DNA of 6,203 nt. Source: Verrucomicrobiota bacterium. GTDB taxonomy: Bacteria; Verrucomicrobiota; Verrucomicrobiia; Opitutales; Opitutaceae. A program made the position numbers and the translations under genes. Where the stretch lies: positions 1-6,203 of the forward strand of contig JAEXPG010000186.1 of assembly GCA_023447015.1 (NCBI GenBank). Reading direction: 5' to 3'. The notes below the pieces were generated by a model. It did not search any database and was not told the origin of the DNA. It saw nothing but the letters and a program-made list of their open reading frames with translations. Below are positions 1 through 5,308 of the stretch, piece by piece. The first letter of the stretch is position 1. Each line of letters opens with the position of its first letter.

Positions 1-984
1 AAGCACGGCATCCTGTTCCGCGGCGGTGCGGCGATCGAGAAGCTGGCCGACGTGAACCTCGTGTCGCTCGACAAGACCGGCACGCTTACCACGGGCGACC
101 TCGAGGTCGTGGGCTACGAGAGTTTCCCGCCCGGCCGCGAGCAGGAGGTGCTGGAGCTGGCCTATTCGCTCGAGCAGAATTCCCAGCATCCGATCGCCCG
201 CGCGATCACCGCCTACGGCCGCAAGCATGGCGTCAACGAGCACGATATCGCCGATTTCGAATCCATCACCGGCCACGGATTGAAGGCGAAGCACGGCGAC
301 GCCACGATCATGCTCGGCCGCCGCGAACTGCTCAACGAGGGCCCGCTCGCCGGCTGGATCAAGGACGTGCCGCCGGCGGCGCCGGAGCTCTCGGAGGTGT
401 GGGTGATCGGCAAGGGCGTGATCGGCCGCGTGCTCCTCAAGGACGAGGTGCGCACGCAGTCGAAGGCGGTCCTCGCGGAGATGAAGCGGCTCGGGCTGAA
501 GACCGTGATGCTCACCGGCGACCGTCGCCAGGCGGCGGAGTCGGTGGCGAAGGAGCTCGGCCTCGACGAGGTGCGCGCCGGTCTCACCCCGGAGGCGAAG
601 GGCGCGGCGATCCAGGAGTTTCGCCATGCGGGCAAGAAGGTCGCGATGGTCGGCGATGGCGTGAACGACGCCCCCAGCCTCGCCGCCGCGTTCGTTTCGG
701 TGGCGATGGGCGCCCGCGGCAGCGACGCCGCACTCGAGCAGAGCGAGGTCGTGTTGATGAACGACAAGATCGAGAACTTCCTCTCGGCCTACCGGCTCAG
801 CCAGCGCGCCCGCCGCGTGATCAAGCAGAACCTGTTCATCTCGCTCGGCACGGTCGTGGTCATGGTCGGCTGCGCGATGGCCGGTGTCGTGCCGCTCACC
901 GTCGGCGTGTTCGCTCACGAGGGCAGCACGGTCGTCGTGTGCCTCAACGGCCTGCGCCTGCTCTTCGGCAAGGACCGGGCCTGA
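1..984 (+). CDS. Heavy-metal P-type ATPase, P1B-4-like (5' partial)
   Basis: Cytoplasmic-membrane pump that exports a transition metal using ATP. The frame is open from base 1, so the N-terminal metal-binding region, actuator domain and first transmembrane helices lie outside the window; 327 residues remain. Counting from base 1, visible motifs are the phosphorylation site DKTGT (Asp24), the P1B-type nucleotide-binding SQHP (His63-Pro64) and GHG (91-93), LTGD (171-174), and the hinge GDGVNDAP (218-225). Two C-terminal helices follow (about 275-325). The last contains HEGST followed by NGLRLL (306-321). From family knowledge, a HEGxT motif in the final helix marks P1B-4 pumps (CoaT/CtpD; Co, Fe, Ni or Zn), whereas copper pumps carry MxxSS and ZntA-type pumps a DxG motif. 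The diagnostic SPC motif of helix 6 is outside the window, so the metal is not settled. All catalytic motifs seen are intact. Confidence 0.95.
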   Translation, partial: KHGILFRGGAAIEKLADVNLVSLDKTGTLTTGDLEVVGYESFPPGREQEVLELAYSLEQNSQHPIARAITAYGRKHGVNEHDIADFESITGHGLKAKHGDATIMLGRRELLNEGPLAGWIKDVPPAAPELSEVWVIGKGVIGRVLLKDEVRTQSKAVLAEMKRLGLKTVMLTGDRRQAAESVAKELGLDEVRAGLTPEAKGAAIQEFRHAGKKVAMVGDGVNDAPSLAAAFVSVAMGARGSDAALEQSEVVLMNDKIENFLSAYRLSQRARRVIKQNLFISLGTVVVMVGCAMAGVVPLTVGVFAHEGSTVVVCLNGLRLLFGKDRA

Positions 985-1023
985 GGCGCGTGGGGTCGGC
1001 GGCGCGATTTGGGACAGCGTCGC

Positions 1024-1045
1024 CCCGCGCATGACGTGACGCGGG
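1024..1045 (+). terminator. Possible terminator hairpin after the ATPase gene
   Basis: CCCGCG (1024-1029) pairs with CGCGGG (1040-1045) across a 10-base loop, 39 bases after the ATPase stop codon. There is no T-run after it, so a standard intrinsic terminator is not demonstrated. An alternative pairing of GCGTC (1018-1022) with GACGC (1038-1042) competes with it. The position between two genes is the main reason to list it. Confidence 0.2.
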
Positions 1046-1060
1046 CTTCCAGGGCCGGCT

Positions 1061-1154
1061 AGAGCAGTTTGTTTCTCGCTGTAGCCGGGTTCGGTGAACC
1101 CGGTCAGAGGGCCGGGATCAACGATCCCGGCTACAGTGTTTCGGAAACTGCTCT
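1061..1154. repeat. Nested palindrome: inverted doublet of REP-like units
   Basis: The element is bounded by a perfect inverted repeat, AGAGCAGTTT (1061-1070) and AAACTGCTCT (1145-1154). After an unmatched 8-base stretch on each side there is a second perfect arm, CTGTAGCCGGG (1079-1089) and CCCGGCTACAG (1126-1136). Inside sit two independent hairpins: CCGGGTTC/GAACCCGG (1085-1103, 3-base loop) and GCCGGGATC/GATCCCGGC (1111-1131, 3-base loop). Each hairpin is preceded, on its own strand, by GTAG. A GTAG tetranucleotide beside a small palindrome is the known layout of REP sequences mobilised by RAYT (IS200-like tyrosine) transposases, and two in inverted orientation resemble a BIME. No transposase is present here, and copy number cannot be judged from a single window. 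It could also act as a bidirectional terminator. Confidence 0.75.
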
Positions 1155-1171
1155 GGCGCCGTTTCTCCCTC

Positions 1172-1187
1172 CCTCGCCGGAGCGGGG
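1172..1187. repeat. Small hairpin next to the REP-like doublet
   Basis: CCTCGC (1172-1177) pairs with GCGGGG (1182-1187), including one G-T wobble, across the loop CGGA. On the minus strand this stretch reads as the peptide SPRSGEGG, which I recall as a common spurious translation of dispersed GC-rich intergenic repeats. It lies 17 bases beyond the outer arm of the larger palindrome, so it may be a second repeat unit or part of a composite element. The pairing is short and could be chance. Confidence 0.25.
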
Positions 1188-1228
1188 ACTTGGTGCGTGT
1201 TTTGCCGTTGTCGCGCGAGCGGACGGGC

Positions 1229-1233
1229 GGAGG
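1229..1233 (+). promoter_or_regulatory. Probable Shine-Dalgarno supporting the 1245 start
   Basis: GGAGG ends 11 bases before the ATG at 1245; a weaker GGTGG (1236-1240) lies closer. The spacing is slightly long, but it supports 1245 over the upstream in-frame GTG at 1197. The latter would add 16 residues lacking signal-peptide character. Confidence 0.45.
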
Positions 1234-1244
1234 CTGGTGGGACG

Positions 1245-3398
1245 ATGCGTCCCCTGATCCGAATGGTTCTGGTTCTGCTGATCGGAGCTCCCGTTGCGGG
1301 TTCGGCGCGCGCCGAACGCGTCTTTGTGGAGCATGATGCCGGTGTGCCGCAGGAGGCCTATGCGGCGCGGCGGCTCGGGGCGGCGCTGGCGGCGGCCGGG
1401 CACGTCGTCCAGCCCGGGCGCGATGGTTTCGAACGCTCGATTCGCCTGGTGGTGGAAGCACGGCTCGGTCCGGAGGCGTTCGCGATCGTCGCGGATGGCC
1501 GGACGGTCACCGTCACCGGCGGCGATCGGCGCGGGTTGATCTATGGCAGCCTGGCGCTCGTGGAGATGCTGGGCAACGGCACCGATCTCGCACATGTCCC
1601 GGCGACGGCGGCGCGGCCGCGTTTGGCGTTTCGCGGGCTGAAGTTCAACCTGCCGTGGGAGACCTACCGGCCCAGTTCGGCGCTCGACCAGCACTACGCC
1701 ACCGTCCGCGACCTGAAGTTCTGGGAGGCGTTCCTCGACATGATGGTCGAGAACCGGTTCAACGTCCTCAGCCTCTGGAACCTCAATCCCTACACCTATA
1801 TGGTGCGCCCGCGGAATTTCCCCGAGGCGAGCCCGTGGTCCGAGGCGGAGCAGGCGGAGTGGCGGCAGCTCTACCGGGGGATCTTTCGCCTGGCGAAGGA
1901 GCGGGGCCTCGACACCTACATCGTGCCCTGGAACATCTTTGTGAGCCGGCAGTTCGCCGAGGCGCACGGCGTGGCCCGCAACAACTTCTACCCGAACTAC
2001 TACGTCGACGGCGACACCTCCGAGCTCGTGCGCCGCTATGTGCGCGAGAGCGTCACCCAGGTGCTCGAGGAGTACCCGGACCTCGACGGGTTCGGGATCT
2101 CCCATGGCGAGGGGATGGGCGGGATGACGCCGCTCCAGCGCCAGCAGTGGGTCGACGACGTGCTGCTGGCCGGGATGCTCGACGCCGGTCGGCGCACCAA
2201 GCTCATCCACCGCGTGCCGTTCTCCTCGAGCCTGTCCTCCGGCCCCGGCGCGAGCGCGGAGGTCGAGAGCATGACGCGGACGGCGATGGAGCGGCTCGGC
2301 GACCGCTTCGACGGCCCCATCTGGGTGGAGATGAAGTTCAACTGGTCGCATGCGCACTCCACGCCGAAGCTCGTGAAGGTGCATGGCGGCAAGCTCGGCG
2401 ACACCTATTTCTCGCCACCGCCGACCAACTACAAAGTGGTCTGGATGGCGCGCAACGAGGACTTCTTCGCGCTGCGCTGGGGTGTGCCGGACTTCATCCG
2501 CGCACACATCGCGCGCAACGCCGCGGCCGATTACGTGGGCGGCTATTTCATCGGCTCGGAGTGCTACATCCCGGCGCTCGACTACTTCACGGCGCTCGAC
2601 GAACCCGTGGACTGGAAGTGGGCGTTCCAGCGCCAGTGGCTCTTCTACAAGCTCTGGGGCCGGCTGCTCTACGATCCCGCCACGCCCGACGCGGTGTTTC
2701 AGGCGGAGTTCAACCGCCGCTATGGGCCGCGAGGCGACAATCTGCTGCAGGCCTACGCCCTCGCGTCGTCGACGCAACTGCGCCTCAACTCGCTCTACGA
2801 CACCCGTTGGGACTTCACGCTCTACGGCGAGGGCTTCCTTGCGCTCCAGGGCGACTACACGAAGTACATCTCGGTCGATGCGCTCATCAGTCAGCCGACG
2901 CTGGATCCCGACTATGTCTCCGTCGCCGACTGGGTGGAGGCGCAGCAGCGCGGCGCGCAGTTCGCGGCCGGCCGCGTGACACCGCCCGCGTTGGCCGAAG
3001 TGCTCGAGCGCGACAACCGCCAGGCGCTCCGCCTCGTCGGGGGAACGGATGTGGCGGGCAACGCCTCGCTGCGCTACGAGGTGGCCGACGTGCGGACCTG
3101 GGCCAACCTCGGTCTCCACCTCGCGGAGAAGCTGCGCGGCGCGGTGGCGTTGCAGACCTTCCGCAAGACCGGGGATCCCGAGCAGCAGCGGGCGGCGGTG
3201 GAACATCTCCGGCGTGCGCTCGGCTATTGGGACGAGGTGGTCGGGATCACACGTCCGCTCTACCGCGACATGCGGCTGACGCACTACAACCACAACTTCT
3301 TCGTGCCGAACAACGACAACCTCTTCCATTGGGCGCGTATCCGCGCCGAGGTGGCCGAGGATGTCGCCATCGCCGAACGCGCGACGAAGACCGAGTGA
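1245..3398 (+). CDS. Exported glycoside hydrolase-like protein (GH67/GH20-type architecture)
   Basis: Predicted exported protein of 717 residues, probably a glycosidase; the substrate is unknown. A signal peptide spans residues 1-23: Arg at 2 and 6, a hydrophobic core, and cleavage after SARA. Residues 24-120 form a small alpha/beta domain ending in GGDRRGLIYGSLALVEML, like the N-terminal domains that precede the barrels of GH67 alpha-glucuronidases and GH20 hexosaminidases. A probable TIM barrel follows from RGLKFNLPW (130-138) to about 450, with NRFNVLSLWNLNP (170-182), LDTYIVPWN (222-230) and DLDGFGISHGEG (279-290). A helical C-terminal region (about 455-717) completes a three-part layout and length like GH67. 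Candidate catalytic acids are Glu289, Glu362 (IWVEMKF) and Glu439 (FIGSECY); this is inference. I cannot name a CAZy family. The start at 1245 is chosen for its signal peptide and the GGAGG upstream. The gene stands alone, with 260 bases before it and 185 after. Confidence 0.85.
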   Translation: MRPLIRMVLVLLIGAPVAGSARAERVFVEHDAGVPQEAYAARRLGAALAAAGHVVQPGRDGFERSIRLVVEARLGPEAFAIVADGRTVTVTGGDRRGLIYGSLALVEMLGNGTDLAHVPATAARPRLAFRGLKFNLPWETYRPSSALDQHYATVRDLKFWEAFLDMMVENRFNVLSLWNLNPYTYMVRPRNFPEASPWSEAEQAEWRQLYRGIFRLAKERGLDTYIVPWNIFVSRQFAEAHGVARNNFYPNYYVDGDTSELVRRYVRESVTQVLEEYPDLDGFGISHGEGMGGMTPLQRQQWVDDVLLAGMLDAGRRTKLIHRVPFSSSLSSGPGASAEVESMTRTAMERLGDRFDGPIWVEMKFNWSHAHSTPKLVKVHGGKLGDTYFSPPPTNYKVVWMARNEDFFALRWGVPDFIRAHIARNAAADYVGGYFIGSECYIPALDYFTALDEPVDWKWAFQRQWLFYKLWGRLLYDPATPDAVFQAEFNRRYGPRGDNLLQAYALASSTQLRLNSLYDTRWDFTLYGEGFLALQGDYTKYISVDALISQPTLDPDYVSVADWVEAQQRGAQFAAGRVTPPALAEVLERDNRQALRLVGGTDVAGNASLRYEVADVRTWANLGLHLAEKLRGAVALQTFRKTGDPEQQRAAVEHLRRALGYWDEVVGITRPLYRDMRLTHYNHNFFVPNNDNLFHWARIRAEVAEDVAIAERATKTE

Positions 3399-3442
3399 CC
3401 GGGGGCAGTTCGCCCGATGGCCGAGGCGGAGCGAGGGCGGGG

Positions 3443-3462
3443 CGCCGGCCTGGGGGCCGGTG
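3443..3462 (+). terminator. GC-rich hairpin, possible terminator
   Basis: CGCCGGCC (3443-3450) pairs with GGCCGGTG (3455-3462, one G-T wobble) across the loop TGGG, 44 bases after the stop of the glycosidase-like gene. The stem is strong but no T-run follows, so it may be a Rho-independent terminator of weak type, an mRNA-stabilising structure, or chance in G/C-rich sequence. Confidence 0.3.
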
Positions 3463-3504
3463 AGGTGCCTGCCGGGGGCCGGCGGGCGGCCGACTGGTCG
3501 ATGG

Positions 3505-3555
3505 GGCGGCGAAAACAGCTCGTTCTCCTTCAGCTGGTTCCGGGTGGACCGATAG
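3505..3555 (-). repeat. Possible degenerate copy of a dispersed intergenic repeat
   Basis: On the minus strand this stretch reads SVHPEPAEGERAVFAAP. I recall VHPEPVEG-like strings as spurious translations of a widespread intergenic repeat, related to CACCCTGAGC..GTCGAAGG, in many GC-rich genomes. Here the DNA is diverged (CACCCGGAACCAGCTGAAGGAG) and has lost the clean palindrome. It lies in the 185-base gap, ending 28 bases before the next start codon. The identification rests on memory of the family and is tentative. Confidence 0.3.
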
Positions 3556-3583
3556 TCGGAGGCGTCCAACCCCCAGTTTCGTC

Positions 3584-4024
3584 ATGAAAAACCGAGGCCC
3601 GATTCTTGCCGTCAAGACCAAGCTCCAGAGCCACCTGATTTGGTTGGTGTTCTTCTCGATGGCGGTGCCGACGCTGATTCTCGGCGGCGGCGCGCTGGTT
3701 CTGGTGCGGTATTCCATTACCGCGGTGGATGGGACGACGCCCGAGGAGATGCGCGCGCGCATCCTGCTCTCCATCTGCGTGCTGTTCCCGGTCATGGCGG
3801 CTGCGATCTTCTTCTGGGCGTTCCACCTGACCAACCGGATGGTCGGCCCGGTCGAACGCATGATCAACGAGCTCGACGCGCGCCTCCGCGGCACGGCGTC
3901 CGGCCCGATCGTCCTGCGACCGAAAGACCTGCTGATCCCGCTGGCGGACCGGATCAATCTGGTCATCGCCGAGTGGGAGAATCTCAAGAAGCCCCAGGGC
4001 GAGAAACCGGTGGATCGCCCATGA
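3584..4024 (+). CDS. Small two-helix membrane protein with HAMP-like segment
   Basis: Predicted inner-membrane protein of 146 residues. A basic N-terminus (K2, R4, K11, K13) precedes a first membrane helix at about 18-42, then a short extracytoplasmic loop (about 43-59) and a second helix at about 60-80. Residues 81-130 resemble a HAMP linker: a first helix with the conserved Pro (MVGPVERM, 87-93), a connector, then RPKDLLIPLADRIN (112-125) as a second helix. In sensor proteins a HAMP segment relays a signal to a kinase, cyclase or chemotaxis domain; here the protein ends at 146 with a charged tail and no output domain. Stand-alone proteins of this shape are usually annotated as hypothetical or HAMP-domain proteins, and their role is unknown. 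The start has no nearby Shine-Dalgarno sequence; GGAGG at 3558-3562 is 21 bases away. No partner gene is adjacent. Confidence 0.8.
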   Translation: MKNRGPILAVKTKLQSHLIWLVFFSMAVPTLILGGGALVLVRYSITAVDGTTPEEMRARILLSICVLFPVMAAAIFFWAFHLTNRMVGPVERMINELDARLRGTASGPIVLRPKDLLIPLADRINLVIAEWENLKKPQGEKPVDRP

Positions 4025-4364
4025 CTTGATTGTCCGGGCCGAGCGAAGCGCTGAGTCTCCGCAAACGCGGCCGCACGACGGTGTGGCGTCGAGGACGGCC
4101 TGATGGACCGATCGCGGTGGTCCGCGTTGGCCGAACAAGGCGTGTGTTGGAGCCGCCGAGGGGCGATACGATCCGCAAACCGACCATGGGCTGTAGCGGA
4201 CCGCGTTCTCGAGCCGTTTCGTGGGCTGGGTGGGCGACCGGGGCGCCAAGCCAACGTGCCGGGGAAAACGCGACGATGCTTTGGCGTATCGGCCGAGGGG
4301 CAAGCGGTGGCGCGTTGCGGAGCGACGGTTGACCCGAGAGCGGCGCGCTTCCATCAAACTGGGC
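4025..4364. other. Intergenic stretch with no supported gene
   Basis: These 340 bases separate the HAMP-like protein from the metallo-hydrolase. Frames on both strands are open for some distance, but they encode Arg/Gly/Pro-rich strings without recognisable motifs, typical of chance frames in GC-rich DNA. I see only minor pairings, such as CCGC-AAAC-GCGG (4059-4070) and GGACC...GGTCC around 4105-4123. No tRNA, riboswitch or clear repeat is recognised. The promoter of the metallo-hydrolase gene should lie in its right part. Confidence 0.6.
4329..4357 (+). promoter_or_regulatory. Weak candidate sigma-70 promoter
   Basis: TTGACC (4329-4334) matches the -35 consensus at five of six bases. Seventeen bases on is CATCAA (4352-4357), which matches -10 at only three of six. 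If real, transcription would begin within a few bases of the ATG at 4365, giving an almost leaderless mRNA, in keeping with the lack of a ribosome binding site there. The -10 match is poor, so this is speculative. Confidence 0.2.
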
Positions 4365-5261
4365 ATGCCCCTATCGCTTCGCCTTTCCATTCTGGCGCTC
4401 CTTTCTTCTGCCGCGTTCGCCTCCGCCGAGCCGGTACCTGCTGTTGGCGGCCCGCGGCCATCGGAGTGGTTCACGGCCGACCTGGTGGCCGAGAACACCT
4501 GGGGCATCGTCGACCACGGTGTGGTCAACTGCTACCTGGTCCTCGGGCGGGAGCGCGCGCTCCTGATCGATGTCGGCTACGGGGACGCGAACCTCCGCGA
4601 CTATGTGAAGGCGCTCACCGCGCTGCCGGTGACGGTGCTCAACACGCACGGCCACCGCGACCACAGCGGGGCCGACGTGCAGTTCGGCGCGGTGCTCGCG
4701 CATCCGGCCGACTTCGCCGCCATCGAGCGGAACGCCACGCCGGAGCAGCGGGAAAAAGCCCGCGCCGCGCAGGGCGCCACCGCCGTGCCAGCCGCCGAGC
4801 AGTTCGACTATGCCAACGAAGCCAAACCGCTCGCGCTCTCGGCGGTGAAGGACGGCGACGTCATCGAGCTCGGCGGGCGGCAACTCGAGATCATCGGTAC
4901 CCCGGGCCATACCGCCGGCGAGATCGTGCTGCTTGATCGGCAGCAGAAGCTGCTCTTCGCCGGCGACCACATCAACCGGCTCGTCTGGTTGCAGGTGCCC
5001 GGCTGCCTGCCGCTGGAGACCTATCTCGCCAACCTCGAGAAGATCGCCGCGCGCTCGGCGGAGTTCGCCACGATCATGCCCGGGCACCACGGGCCGATCG
5101 ACGGCGTTTACCTCGCGGAACTGATCACCTGCGTGAAGGGGATTCTCGCGGGGACGATCGTCGACGAGGCCTACACCTACGGGCAGACCTCGGGCCGGAT
5201 CGCGAAGTTCGAGCGCGCCTCCGTCGTGTTCGATCCGCGCAACCTGCGCGCCGCGAAATAG
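4365..5261 (+). CDS. Exported MBL-fold metallo-hydrolase
   Basis: A 298-residue hydrolase of the metallo-beta-lactamase fold, probably exported to the periplasm and using two metal ions, usually zinc. The signal peptide is residues 1-21 (hydrophobic stretch, cleavage after ASA). Metal ligands are all present: THGHRDH (94-100; His95, His97, Asp99, His100), His182 in GTPGHTAGE, Asp201 in FAGDH and His241 in MPGHHGP. The bridging Asp201 matches glyoxalase II-like and general MBL hydrolases and argues against a class B3 beta-lactamase, which has Ser or Cys there. Residues about 111-160 form a more variable insert that may shape substrate choice. The ester or other bond cleaved cannot be told from sequence. 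The upstream in-frame GTG or ATG codons (from 4221) would add an Arg-rich leader before the signal peptide, so 4365 is preferred, although no Shine-Dalgarno precedes it. It is probably in an operon with the esterase 47 bases downstream. Confidence 0.92.
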   Translation: MPLSLRLSILALLSSAAFASAEPVPAVGGPRPSEWFTADLVAENTWGIVDHGVVNCYLVLGRERALLIDVGYGDANLRDYVKALTALPVTVLNTHGHRDHSGADVQFGAVLAHPADFAAIERNATPEQREKARAAQGATAVPAAEQFDYANEAKPLALSAVKDGDVIELGGRQLEIIGTPGHTAGEIVLLDRQQKLLFAGDHINRLVWLQVPGCLPLETYLANLEKIAARSAEFATIMPGHHGPIDGVYLAELITCVKGILAGTIVDEAYTYGQTSGRIAKFERASVVFDPRNLRAAK

Positions 5262-5308
5262 CGCGGGACCTCGGCCTCGGTCGGCAATTCCGCTCTCTCA
5301 TTCTCCCC

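Noticed and set aside
1061..1154. Reading the palindrome as a CRISPR repeat, attachment site or tRNA-like element
   Set aside because: There is no repeat-spacer periodicity, no integrase nearby and no tRNA arm pattern; the GTAG-hairpin layout explains it better.
1197..1244. GTG at 1197 as the start of the glycosidase-like gene
   Set aside because: The added 16 residues precede a good signal peptide and would weaken it. GGAGG at 1229-1233 fits the ATG at 1245 instead.
1131..3569. An 812-residue open frame on the minus strand opposite the glycosidase-like gene
   Set aside because: It is the complement of a gene with strongly G/C-ending codons, which removes stop codons on the opposite strand. 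Its product is Arg/His/Pro/Glu-rich without any motif, and it runs through the REP-like repeat.
4221..4364. Upstream in-frame start for the metallo-hydrolase
   Set aside because: The extension is Arg/Lys-rich and would bury the signal peptide 48 residues in.
3247..4528. Two overlapping minus-strand open frames of about 330 codons across the HAMP-like gene and the 4025-4364 gap
   Set aside because: Low-complexity Arg/Ser/Pro-rich translations with no domain; they cover convincing plus-strand genes and conflict with each other.
4365..5261. Class B3 beta-lactamase (antibiotic resistance)
   Set aside because: Asp201 is present at the bridging position, and there is no extra B3-specific feature; a general MBL hydrolase is the better call.
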